NCBI GenBank assembly: GCA_041688015.1
Contig: JBDNIY010000003.1
Span: forward strand, 1 to 64,000
DNA from: Parvibaculum sp041688015
GTDB taxonomy: Bacteria; Pseudomonadota; Alphaproteobacteria; Parvibaculales; Parvibaculaceae
Direction: 5' to 3'
Length of the DNA stretch: 64,000 nt
Under the pieces are notes generated by a model that saw nothing but the letters and a program-made list of their open reading frames with translations, was not told where the DNA came from and ran no database searches. Position numbers and translations under genes: made by a program. Positions 35,763 through 43,854 of this stretch are shown here, one piece after another; the first letter of the stretch is position 1; every line of letters starts with the position of its first letter.

Positions 35763-36983
35763 ATGAGCCAGGCTCCAGAAAGCATCAGCCCCGACAATCT
35801 TGAGGCCTTCCGCCGCGAAGTCACAGATTGGTTCAGCGCTAACAAGCCGACCGATCCAGGTTTCCTGTTGCCGCAATCCTTCATGGAAGTGGGCACCGAC
35901 GACCAGTTCTATTTCCTGCGCGACTGGCAAAAGAAAGTCTATGAGGCGGGCTATCTGGGCATGGCATGGCCCAAGGAATATGGCGGCGGTGGACGCCCGC
36001 AGGCGCTACAAGACATCGTGACACGCGAAATGGTACGTCAAAAAACGCCCTTTATGACCAATACCATCGGCCTCAACTGGGCGGGCCCGCTGATCCTCAA
36101 CATGGGAACCGAGGAGCAAAAAAAGGCTTTCATTCCGGGTATTTTGAGCGCCGACGACATCTGGTGTCAGGGCTTTTCTGAGCCTGACCATGGCTCTGAC
36201 CTTGGCAACGCGCAGCTGAAAGCCACACGCGAGGGCGACAAATTTGTCCTCAACGGCTCGAAAATTTGGACGAGCCTTGGCCGCCACGCCAAATATATGA
36301 TCCTGCTGGCGCGCACCAACCCGAACACCAACAACAAATATGAGGGCCTGAGCTTCTTCCTCATTCCGATGGATGTGCCGGGCATCGAGGTCACGCCGAT
36401 CAAGAAGCTGACCGGCGAGTTCGGCTTCAACCAAACCTTCTTTACCGACGCACGCATTCCCGCCTCCTGCCTCATCGGCAAGGAAGACGGTGGCTGGGCG
36501 GTCGCTATGGCAACGCTCGCCTTTGAACGCGGCGCGGTGGGCGGGCAGGCCGGTGGCCACGCCATGAACAGCAAGCATGTGTCGGAAGTCGTGACGCTGG
36601 CCAAAACGGCCAAGCGCAATGGCAAGCCCGCCATCGAAGACCCGGTGATCCGCGACAAGCTGGTGCAATTCATCATGGAAGAACGCGCGCAGGCACTGAA
36701 CGGCTCACGCGCCCGCATCAAGGCGTTGAACGCGGAACGCCCGCATTCAATCGCCATGTCCGGCAAGCTCGTGGCCACCGAATATTCGCGCCGCATGAAC
36801 CAGTTTGCGCTGTCACTACAGGGCGCCAACGCCGCCTATTATGTCGGCGACGCCCTCGCCTATGACGGCGGCCTCTGGCAGCGTTCCTATTTCAACGCTT
36901 TCTCGGGCACCATCGGCGGCGGCACCAGCGAAGTGCAACACAACATCATCGGCGAGCGCGTGCTCGGCCTGCCAAAGAGCTGA
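35763..36983 (+). CDS. Acyl-CoA dehydrogenase, first of a pair
   Basis: A 406-residue acyl-CoA dehydrogenase, read from ATG 35763 (MSQAPESISPDNLEAF) because the upstream extension is intergenic in character. Landmarks are MAWPKEYGGGGRP, WCQGFSEPDHGSDLGNAQL near the flavin, FVLNGSKIWTSLGRHA and the C-terminal GTIGGGTSEVQHNIIGERVLGLP. It is followed 16 nt later by a shorter dehydrogenase. Such large/small pairs are known as PimC/PimD for dicarboxylic acids and as heteromeric FadE enzymes for steroids, often acting as one complex. A heteromer is inferred from the pairing. Confidence 0.93.
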   Translation: MSQAPESISPDNLEAFRREVTDWFSANKPTDPGFLLPQSFMEVGTDDQFYFLRDWQKKVYEAGYLGMAWPKEYGGGGRPQALQDIVTREMVRQKTPFMTNTIGLNWAGPLILNMGTEEQKKAFIPGILSADDIWCQGFSEPDHGSDLGNAQLKATREGDKFVLNGSKIWTSLGRHAKYMILLARTNPNTNNKYEGLSFFLIPMDVPGIEVTPIKKLTGEFGFNQTFFTDARIPASCLIGKEDGGWAVAMATLAFERGAVGGQAGGHAMNSKHVSEVVTLAKTAKRNGKPAIEDPVIRDKLVQFIMEERAQALNGSRARIKALNAERPHSIAMSGKLVATEYSRRMNQFALSLQGANAAYYVGDALAYDGGLWQRSYFNAFSGTIGGGTSEVQHNIIGERVLGLPKS

Positions 36984-36999
36984 GAGCGAGGACCCAACC

Positions 37000-38130
37000 A
37001 TGCTGGACACTAACAAAAAGCCGACCATCCTCTTCAGCGATGAGCAGGAACAACTGCTGGAAGTCGCATCGAATTTCTGCCGCAACAGATTTCCGATGAG
37101 CGCCACCCGCAAGCGCATCGAAGCGCCGGAAGATTTCGACAAGACGCTCTGGGCCGAAATCGCCTCTCTAGGCTGGCTCGGCATTGCTGTGCCCGAAGAA
37201 TTCGGCGGCAGCGGATTGACGCTCGCCGAAGTTGTCACCGTCGTCGAACCGATGGGACAATATCTGGCGGGCACACCGCTCGTCTCGACAACGCTGGTCG
37301 CTCAAGCGCTCATCGCCGCAGGCACTGAGGCCCAAAAGAACAACTGGTTGCCAAAAATCTGCGAAGGCACCATCGGCGCGCTCGCGCTCACCGAGCCTAG
37401 CGGCGACTGGTCACTGACCGATCTTGAATGCAGCGCCACAAAAAATGGCGATACGCTGATGTTCAAAGGCACCAAGACTTTTGTTACCGATGCCGCCTCC
37501 GCCGATCTTGTTATCGCATCGGTGATGCTCGACGGCGCGCCTGCGCTCGTCATCCTTGATCGCACTGCGCTCGACGCGGCCACCGTCTCGCGTGAAATCG
37601 TGATCGACGAAACACGCCGCTCTTATCGCCTGACGCTTGATGGCGTGAAAGTGCCTATGAGCGCCCTGCTTGATCCCGCCAAAACCAAAGCGGCACTCGG
37701 CCATCTCGACCAAGCAGCCTGCTTGCTCCTGTCTGCCGAAGCCTGTGGCGGCGCCATGGGCGTGATCGACGTCGTGGTCGATTATCTCAAAACGCGCAAG
37801 CAGTTCGAGCGTTATATCGGCTCTTACCAAGCGCTGAAGCACCCCACCGTCGATGCCCTGCTCGCCACCGAAGCGGCCCGCTCGCATCTTTATTATGCTG
37901 CCACCGTATTTGGTCAAGGCATCGAAGGCGAAGTCGCAGTGCGCATGGCCAAGGCGCAATCGAGCGACGCCTTGGCGTTTGCATCCGACCGCGCCATCCA
38001 GTTCCACGGCGGATTCGGCTTCACCTATGACTGCGATGCGCAACTCTATCGCCGTCGCGGAATTTGGTGCGAAACGCAACATGGTGACAGCGCCCATCAC
38101 CGCACAAAACTGGCTGACATTCTTCTGTAG
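37000..38130 (+). CDS. Acyl-CoA dehydrogenase, second of a pair
   Basis: A 376-residue acyl-CoA dehydrogenase with GAGCGAGGA ahead of ATG 37000. It is more divergent than its partner: the middle domain reads GALALTEPSGDWSLTDLECSA and the active-site loop region is reduced, while the helical C-terminus keeps YLKTRKQFERYIGSYQALKH and RAIQFHGGFGFTYDCDAQLYRR. Short, divergent partners of this kind (PimD- or FadE-like) usually function in a complex with the neighbouring larger subunit. The stop codon sits in a 17-bp tandem duplication. Confidence 0.92.
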   Translation: MLDTNKKPTILFSDEQEQLLEVASNFCRNRFPMSATRKRIEAPEDFDKTLWAEIASLGWLGIAVPEEFGGSGLTLAEVVTVVEPMGQYLAGTPLVSTTLVAQALIAAGTEAQKNNWLPKICEGTIGALALTEPSGDWSLTDLECSATKNGDTLMFKGTKTFVTDAASADLVIASVMLDGAPALVILDRTALDAATVSREIVIDETRRSYRLTLDGVKVPMSALLDPAKTKAALGHLDQAACLLLSAEACGGAMGVIDVVVDYLKTRKQFERYIGSYQALKHPTVDALLATEAARSHLYYAATVFGQGIEGEVAVRMAKAQSSDALAFASDRAIQFHGGFGFTYDCDAQLYRRRGIWCETQHGDSAHHRTKLADILL

Positions 38131-38155
38131 GCAACCAACTTCTGTAGGCAACCAA
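38122..38155. repeat. 17-bp tandem duplication straddling the stop codon
   Basis: CTTCTGTAGGCAACCAA is present twice in direct tandem (38122-38138 and 38139-38155); the TAG of the first copy is the stop of the dehydrogenase gene. The two copies are identical. Confidence 0.95.
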
Positions 38156-38421
38156 GCCGCTCCAGTGAGTATGTGCGATGACGTCCAGATACCGGCCAGG
38201 CGGCTGTCCCTCACTAAGCGAGAGCGGTGGCCGAGAAAGACAACCAGCACGGCAAGCTCCCGAACAACGTTAAGCGCCACAACCTGAAGGGCCTTTTTGG
38301 GCGTTGATACTCAAAATATAGGGCGCCATCACAAATGATGGGGCAGATGTCGAAATTCCCCAATCCCGACATGATTGTTCTTTATTCCTCGACACACCAT
38401 ATGAGGACAAAGGAGATCAAC

Positions 38422-38805
38422 ATGTTTGAACAACTAGTGGCACCTGAAAATGTCATCGCGATGCGCCTCAGCGGAACCCTGACCAGAGAGGATGTCCACA
38501 CCTACAAGGCCATCATTGAAGACAAGATTGCCAGCCACAAACACTTTGGCGTTTGTGTGGACATGTCCAAGCTACACGACCTGGGCGCTGACGCGCTGAC
38601 CGATGACGCCATGGTCGAGTTTGAACTCCTTACCCATGTCTCAAAATTCCGCCGCTGCGCCCTTGTCTCAGACAAGTCTTGGCCCATCACAATGGCGGTC
38701 GCCATCGGCCACTTGATTCCACTCCTAGAAGTCAAATCCTTCGAGCCAGAGCAGGGCGATGCGGCCATTGTCTGGGCCTCTGAAGGCCCAGCGCAGCCGC
38801 ATTAA
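38422..38805 (+). CDS. STAS/SpoIIAA-like protein
   Basis: A 127-residue single-domain protein. AAGGAG precedes ATG 38422. The beta-alpha alternation (VIAMRLSGTLTREDVHTYKAIIEDKI, FGVCVDMSKLHDLG, RRCALVSDKSW) matches the SpoIIAA/STAS-SEC14-like fold common in proteobacteria. Members may bind lipids or proteins, but the function is unassigned. It stands alone at the edge of the accessory region. Confidence 0.7.
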   Translation: MFEQLVAPENVIAMRLSGTLTREDVHTYKAIIEDKIASHKHFGVCVDMSKLHDLGADALTDDAMVEFELLTHVSKFRRCALVSDKSWPITMAVAIGHLIPLLEVKSFEPEQGDAAIVWASEGPAQPH

Positions 38806-39155
38806 AAGCGCGCGCTCACGCAGCCGCTAACTGACATTTCTACCAAACGACAGAATGAGCGTTTTTTAAGCACCGCCTAGCGACAACCGCTCAAAGTCGG
38901 CTGCCATGCCAGCTGCTTGCCCGTTTGTACGCTAGGCGTGGGCCGGGGGTGCGGGAAGGTCACGCGCCGCACCGTCAGCCCGCCAACCGAAAGGCGGCCT
39001 GAAACAATATCTAGCCCACTGTGTCTATCCTGCCCCTGATTGTTCACATTTCGGTCGGGCCACGTAGGCCGGCCGAGTACGTAAGGATAATTGGGTGAGG
39101 GCGGAAATCACTGGAAAATATTTCTAAGGCCCTTGGAATTCAGAGAAACATACGC
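38806..39155. other. Intergenic region before the decayed porin gene
   Basis: About 350 bp with a GC-rich, partly palindromic patch (GGCCACGTAGGCCGGCC, 39058-39074) and no reading frame I can support. It presumably contained the promoter of the beta-barrel gene. Confidence 0.35.
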
Positions 39156-39652
39156 ATGAAACTACTTCATATTTTGGTGCCTGTATTGCTGGCATAGACC
39201 GCCGCTTTTGCAGCGGACACAGCCACCGTTAATTGGCCTAGATCTTATATCGGTGCCAACGTTGGCTATGTCTGGAGCGATGTCGATTACAGCTCCGTCG
39301 TCGGAAGCGGCGGCATGTCGCCTGACACCGTCATTGGGGGCCTCCAGGCCGGGTACAACTGGCAGTTCAGCAACAATATCGTGCTGGGCGCAGAAATCGG
39401 CGCTTCTCTTCTCGATGGCAATGACAGTAAGACGGATGCTCTTGGGATCGTGTCCACAAGACGCTGACCGGCTGGGTTGCTGGTACCGGCGCTGAAAAGA
39501 TGGTGACGCGGAACGTCTCACTGCGCCTTGACTATTCTTACTACGACTATGGCTCCGAAACGTTCCACTACAATTTTGGTTTGTTTACTGGCACCGCAGA
39601 GGTGGACACGAAGGCTGACGTCGTCACACTTGGCGTGAATTACAGATTCTAA
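39156..39652 (+). pseudogene. Outer-membrane beta-barrel protein pseudogene
   Basis: From ATG 39156 the frame gives a signal peptide broken by TAG at 39195-39197 (MKLLHILVPVLLA, stop, TAAFAAD). A clear Omp25/OmpA-like barrel follows (YIGANVGYVWSDVDYSS; GGLQAGYNWQFSNNIVLGAEIGAS). At 39464 a frameshift, probably with loss of middle strands, moves the frame to LTGWVAGTGAEKMVTRN and the intact ending VTLGVNYRF. The product would be about 165 residues against the usual 200 or more. Three independent defects make it a pseudogene at the left side of the accessory region. Confidence 0.88.
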
Positions 39653-39661
39653 CCGACAGCT

Positions 39662-39693
39662 AGATCAGGTCGGCCTTCGGGTTGACCTGATCT
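39662..39693 (+). terminator. Hairpin with TTCG tetraloop after the porin pseudogene
   Basis: Arms AGATCAGGTC (39662-39671) and GACCTGATCT (39684-39693) are exact complements; inner G-T and C-G pairs extend the stem to a TTCG tetraloop (39676-39679). TCTTTC follows. It is 9 bp past the old stop codon, so the terminator outlived the gene. Confidence 0.8.
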
Positions 39694-40094
39694 TCTTTCA
39701 GCGAAGGCTGTTCCTCTGCAAACTTCAAAATCGCCAATTGGCACCAACGTCCGTCGAAAACCAGCACCTTAAAGGGTGTTGTATTTGTTTTAAAAGGATG
39801 GAAAAGACGTTTTTCAAGGGCAATTGGCGGGCCACGACCGATGAAGATGATCACTACGAATACGCTGTAGCGCTATGACGGAACGTAGAAGCACTGCCTA
39901 TCGTGGCGACGTCGGTGCACACTCACCCACCGTCATCGCTCGCCCAAACGCTGATTGACCTTGAGCAACCGTTCTCAATTGTTCACGCAGAACTTTAGAT
40001 TTTATTCACATAACAACGGCTCTGTTTTTCACACTTTGTGAACGACGCCGGGGATTGGGACAGCTAAACCTCCATCATAACGAAGGAGGCAAGC
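39694..40094. other. Intergenic region upstream of the four-gene operon
   Basis: About 400 bp with no convincing gene. It is lower in GC than the relaxase-recombinase segment. Near its right end are a candidate operator (40028-40042) and AAGGAGG at 40083-40089, the Shine-Dalgarno of the first operon gene. Confidence 0.4.
40028..40042. promoter_or_regulatory. Candidate operator of the four-gene operon
   Basis: TTCACA-CTT-TGTGAA is a perfect inverted repeat 53 bp before the first start codon of the operon. A related TTCACATAA lies about 20 bp upstream. No regulator gene is encoded in the operon. Confidence 0.45.
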
Positions 40095-40385
40095 ATGATC
40101 CCTTTAACCCAGCACGCATCACTCAGGTGCGCTCAGCGCGGCATTCGGGCTGAGTTTCTTGACGACCTGATCCGGCTTTCGGACGTCGAAACGCCGATTG
40201 GATCAAACTGCCGACTATTCCGCGTGAGCCCTCGCGCCGGTCGCCAACACGCAGAGCGTGATCGGCTGTCGCGCTATGCCGTCATCTGGAGCGATGACAG
40301 CCAATCTGTGGTGACCGTTCTTCCGGTTCAACGTGGACGATCCGGGCGCCGCTATCGGCACAGTGTTCGCGGAGGTTCGCAATGA
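40095..40385 (+). CDS. Small protein, DUF4258-like, first gene of the unknown operon
   Basis: A 96-residue protein with AAGGAGG ahead of its ATG. The pattern HASLRCAQRGI at the N-terminus, a central strand pair (RYAVIWSDDSQSVVTVLPV) and a basic C-terminus resemble DUF4258-type small proteins, a fold related to RelE/BrnT-like factors. This is a pattern-level guess. Its stop overlaps the start of the next gene by 4 nt. A regulator, or the small part of a toxin-like pair, are both conceivable. Confidence 0.7.
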   Translation: MIPLTQHASLRCAQRGIRAEFLDDLIRLSDVETPIGSNCRLFRVSPRAGRQHAERDRLSRYAVIWSDDSQSVVTVLPVQRGRSGRRYRHSVRGGSQ

Positions 40386-41833
40386 CCGCGACCGTGCTGC
40401 CATTCGCGAGGCCCAGTGCCGAGGGCGCGCGTGAGAAAGCCAGCGAAGAGCGGACGGCCAGTGAGATCGATCGGCGCGCGTTCATAAGAGAAATTCGGGG
40501 GGTGCTGGACTCTCCCAAGGGCAAAGCAAAACTTCAGCGGAGGCTGCGCCGAGACGAAGATGCTGTCCTGTTGGCGAAGCGGCTCGGAGCCGATCTTGAA
40601 GTGCTGAAGAAGCGAGAACGCGGTGCTCTCTCCAAAACGCTGGCGCGTGCAGACATAAAGCCTACCGAACGCGCTCGATTTGCGATGTTTGCCGACGATA
40701 CCGCTTCGGGAAAGCGGATTCGCGCGCTCCACCGTTATCGGAGGCTTTCGGATGCGATTGCCGAAGCCTTGGGGCAGGACGAGGACCTGTTCCTTTACGA
40801 GAAGCTGGACGGCATTAATCTTGTCGAGACGGAGGAAACTGGCACCGACGAAGCAGCCAAGTTTGGCCTCCTTCTCAACCAGATGGCAAAGGCCGTGGCC
40901 GAGCGGACGGGGCTGAGCGATTTCTTCGATTTGGCCGCGAGAACGCCTGGCATGATGGATGAGTGGGGACATTTTCAGCCCTCCACGATGACCGTGCTTC
41001 GCGACCGGGCGCATGAGGATGGGTTCGATCATTGGACCGAGCAACAGCCGATACCATCGGTTCCGGTTTGCCGTATCCTGGAGCAGACAATTCATGGACG
41101 AGCTAGAGTTGCGCCGTGGGCGAAGTTGTCCCCCCGGAATCTTCCGAAGCTCGTGCAAGCGGTGGACGGACCAAGTTCCGTTGAGGCCGTGGATATCACT
41201 GTTGAGGTTTGGCGGGAGATCGGGCTGGCGATCGGGGAACGGTATCAGCAGGGCGCGATTGGCCCGATGTTTTCGGGGCGGGCGCACATCAAGGTCATCA
41301 TCGGCGGTGTTGTCGCAACGCCTTTTTACCCGTGGACGCTGGAGCACTTCTTTTCCGATCAGCCCGCACTTTTGGTCGATGGTGACCGCTGGACGGCTTG
41401 TAGGGCCGAGCTTGATCTGGATGACGCGTTTTCGGATGCCTGGGTAGAACCAAGCCCGCCTCCCGGAGAACCAAACTACTCTGTCGAGCACTATTACTTC
41501 AGCAAGCATCCGGTGAACGCTTGGACGCTCCGCCACTTGCTAGATCGGTCCGAAGCCGAACTACCAAACGCCGAAAGCCTGCTGCCCGAAGTCGGGCCAG
41601 ACGAGCGCCTCGATGCTTATCGGTTTCGTGGTGAAATCGGCCAGCGTTTTGAAACCGCTCTATTTTCTGGTGCCCTAGAGCGCGCGCTGAGCGCCGACAT
41701 TGAGCGGCTAAAAGACGGGCTCAATCGATACTTGACCGAACGCCAGGGAAAATTCGCGGCCCAAGACGACGTGATGATGGCCCGCTGGAAAGACGCTGAG
41801 CGTGCGGATGCTGACGGACCGGAGGAAGATTGA
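40382..41833 (+). CDS. Uncharacterised 483-residue protein of the four-gene operon
   Basis: I do not recognise this protein. Visible features are a charged helical N-terminal third (about residues 20-130, rich in Arg/Glu/Lys), a middle region with WGHFQPSTMTVLRDRAHEDGFDHW and IGGVVATPFYPWTLEHFFSDQPALLVDG, and an acidic C-terminus (residues about 475-483, ADADGPEED). There is no signal peptide, transmembrane helix, Walker motif or nuclease motif that I can see. It overlaps the upstream gene by 4 nt and ends 2 nt before the nuclease-like gene, so it is made together with them. Confidence 0.75.
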   Translation: MTATVLPFARPSAEGAREKASEERTASEIDRRAFIREIRGVLDSPKGKAKLQRRLRRDEDAVLLAKRLGADLEVLKKRERGALSKTLARADIKPTERARFAMFADDTASGKRIRALHRYRRLSDAIAEALGQDEDLFLYEKLDGINLVETEETGTDEAAKFGLLLNQMAKAVAERTGLSDFFDLAARTPGMMDEWGHFQPSTMTVLRDRAHEDGFDHWTEQQPIPSVPVCRILEQTIHGRARVAPWAKLSPRNLPKLVQAVDGPSSVEAVDITVEVWREIGLAIGERYQQGAIGPMFSGRAHIKVIIGGVVATPFYPWTLEHFFSDQPALLVDGDRWTACRAELDLDDAFSDAWVEPSPPPGEPNYSVEHYYFSKHPVNAWTLRHLLDRSEAELPNAESLLPEVGPDERLDAYRFRGEIGQRFETALFSGALERALSADIERLKDGLNRYLTERQGKFAAQDDVMMARWKDAERADADGPEED

Positions 41834-41835
41834 CC

Positions 41836-42840
41836 ATGAAACCTAATGTGACCGAAAGTTCTATCGATCGTGTTCTCGCGCGCCTGCTTACTTCCAGCAC
41901 CTCCGTGGCCCAGGCGTTCCTTGAGGCCGCTGCACCCACAAAAGGAGACCTGACATTTGACCGCGTAACGGTCAGCGCCCAAGTGCCTCATCTCGGCACT
42001 CACGGCACCGCCGATTTGGCCCTGCGTCTCTGGTCTGAGAACCGATTGCAGGCGCTGATCCTGATTGAAAACAAGATCGATGCCGGGTTCACGCCCGACC
42101 AACCGGCACGATATGCGCTCTGCCGAGACACGCATTTGACGAGTCAATCGGCGCTCGTCGTGGCGACGTTGCTGGTCTCGCCCTCGATATACATCGCAGG
42201 GTCACGGCTGAAAGATGCCTTCGACGGGACGCTGAGTTACGAGCGCCTCTTACCCTTCCTCGAAGGGCCAGATCGTGCTTCGATGGAATTAGCGATCGAG
42301 CGCGCAGCCAGCCCCTACGAACCCCTTCCTGTCGCAGCCGTCATGGGCTTCTTCGACGGCTACGCTGCGATTGCCGCTGAGACGTTCTCAGACCTTAAAA
42401 TCAAGACCAATCCCAACAGCGCGAACGCTCGACCCGAAGCGTCACGAACCATCTATTTTGACGCACGCGCCAGCGGCTTTCGCCAGTACGTCTTTCTGAA
42501 AAAGGGGGATAAGCCCGCGAGCATACGGGTGTCACATCAATGCTGGGATTCGACCGCGCCTAGCGCCAGCGTCAAATTGATGCTCGACGGCTGGGCCGGC
42601 CACGTCGGCACGGCAAGTGGGTTTCTTCAGCCAGCACTGAAGCGCAGCGGACTATACCTGCGACCGGCAGGCCGCAGCTTGGCGTTGGTCGCTCACACGA
42701 AGCGGCTCGATAACATGCGTCCTGCCGACGAACAGCGCGCTGCGATCGAGGAAGCGCTGCACCAGCTTCGCCATATCAGAGATGTTTGGAACGGCCTGGA
42801 AGGCTTGCTCGCGCAGACCGCCGCAGCCGTGAAATCATGA
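41836..42840 (+). CDS. PD-(D/E)XK nuclease superfamily protein
   Basis: A 334-residue protein. GGAGGA lies 9 nt before ATG 41836. The nuclease core is at residues 50-95: GTADLALRL with Asp60, then LILIENKIDAG with Glu78 and Lys80, and the follow-on PDQPARY with Gln89 and Tyr93, the signature of PDDEXK_4-type enzymes. Metal-dependent DNA cleavage is expected from the superfamily, though many members have lost activity. The C-terminal half (about 180-334) has no motif I know. In a mobile region and in an overlapping operon, a defence or element-maintenance role is plausible but unproven. Confidence 0.82.
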   Translation: MKPNVTESSIDRVLARLLTSSTSVAQAFLEAAAPTKGDLTFDRVTVSAQVPHLGTHGTADLALRLWSENRLQALILIENKIDAGFTPDQPARYALCRDTHLTSQSALVVATLLVSPSIYIAGSRLKDAFDGTLSYERLLPFLEGPDRASMELAIERAASPYEPLPVAAVMGFFDGYAAIAAETFSDLKIKTNPNSANARPEASRTIYFDARASGFRQYVFLKKGDKPASIRVSHQCWDSTAPSASVKLMLDGWAGHVGTASGFLQPALKRSGLYLRPAGRSLALVAHTKRLDNMRPADEQRAAIEEALHQLRHIRDVWNGLEGLLAQTAAAVKS

Positions 42841-43520
42841 ACCCCGGGAAGGGTAACGCGCAGCTCGCGGGCTGCGCAGGCATGATCGTCATGGTTGTCG
42901 TCATCTACATCGGTGTCGAGGTTTCTGACAGCTTCTCGGGGTTCCTATGGACAATTGGCCTCGCAACGCTTGGCACGATGACGACGGGAATTTGGGTACT
43001 CACGAAACTGTCTGCAGGCGCGGAGGAACGGCGACAGACGGCCATCAAGAAACTTACCGATGCGAGTATCTCGACAGCGAACGCGGTGACCTGCATCGAT
43101 AGCGGAATCACGCTTGCCTGCGATCTCGTCGGCGGCCGTCTGGCGGTCGTTCAGTCCGGCACGTCTACCATGTTCATCTTGGCCGACGAAATCATCAAAA
43201 TCACGATCAATGTGGATGGTCGAACGATCATTAAGATCGACAATCTGAGCGCCGCCGCTGGTGGAATCATCGGCGGCGCGCTGGCTGGGAAAACGGGGCT
43301 ATTGCTCGGCATACTGAGCGGGAAGAGGAAACGGTCTCAGAAGGCGTTTTCGGTCTCCTTGCAAATCATCACCAGGAACGACACCCATCCCATGATCGAC
43401 GTCGTATTGCTCGAAGACCCTACGGGCGTTGATCCTTCGGATGCGACGTATCGGACTGCGATTGTCAGCGCGGAACGCTTTCGTGCCGACGCTGATCGCC
43501 TTCTTCGGTCGGCTCGATAA
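42837..43520 (+). CDS. Membrane protein with glycine-zipper and PH-like region, last gene of the operon
   Basis: A 227-residue protein whose ATG overlaps the nuclease stop (ATGA). Two N-terminal membrane helices (about 10-27 and 35-55) are followed by a soluble beta-rich part (CDLVGGRLAVVQSGTSTMFILADEIIKITINVDG) and a Gly-rich segment GGIIGGALAGKTGLLLGILS (about 143-162). The order resembles bacterial PH-like-domain proteins that carry a glycine zipper before the last strands. It may be the membrane-acting part of the operon, an inference from topology alone. Confidence 0.72.
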   Translation: MNPGKGNAQLAGCAGMIVMVVVIYIGVEVSDSFSGFLWTIGLATLGTMTTGIWVLTKLSAGAEERRQTAIKKLTDASISTANAVTCIDSGITLACDLVGGRLAVVQSGTSTMFILADEIIKITINVDGRTIIKIDNLSAAAGGIIGGALAGKTGLLLGILSGKRKRSQKAFSVSLQIITRNDTHPMIDVVLLEDPTGVDPSDATYRTAIVSAERFRADADRLLRSAR

Positions 43521-43682
43521 CTCGGCAATTGATGGCCCAGTCAGCCGCCTGTGGTCTTGAGGAAGGTGGAGGAAGATGACGGCAAGATAAAGCGAGATTC
43601 CTCGCTGCCGGAACTTCGTTCCTAAGTATCTGTCTGCACATTGTTTTTTGGAGCCCCGTCAGCCCGATTGCAAGGTGCGCCG

Positions 43683-43734
43683 GTGGCACCCTTGCCATTT
43701 CATCCAGTGTTTTCAATGGCGAACTGGGTGCCAC
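43683..43734. other. Long hairpin upstream of the relaxase gene (oriT candidate)
   Basis: Outer arms GTGGCACCC (43683-43691) and GGGTGCCAC (43726-43734) are exact complements, and inner arms GCCATT (43694-43699) and AATGGC (43715-43720) extend the stem around a 15-nt loop. It is about 120 bp upstream of the relaxase start. Inverted repeats in this position are typical of transfer origins, but no nic sequence can be assigned by eye. The surrounding 43521-43854 otherwise shows no gene. Confidence 0.5.
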
Positions 43735-43854
43735 TCGCGAGGTGCAGTGATTGTCATTCCGCCGTTCGCCGCCGGCTGCAAGTATTTACGCGCCACGCCA
43801 CCACACTACGTTTTGCTCGCTTGCATTGCCGATACCGACGCTCATCGTCGGGTA

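Noticed and set aside
39660..39854. 64-residue minus-strand frame after the porin pseudogene
   Set aside because: It reads through the terminator hairpin, has no ribosome site and no recognisable motif.
39694..43854. Search for a left attachment site copying the tRNA-Ser 3' end (GGAGAGGGTGGGATTCG)
   Set aside because: No convincing copy was seen by eye in the left flank; serine recombinases may leave only a very short core, so the left border stays open.
43648..43854. Extended N-terminus for the relaxase
   Set aside because: The extra 69 residues run through the hairpin and lack basic relaxase-like composition; ATG 43855 gives a sensible start.
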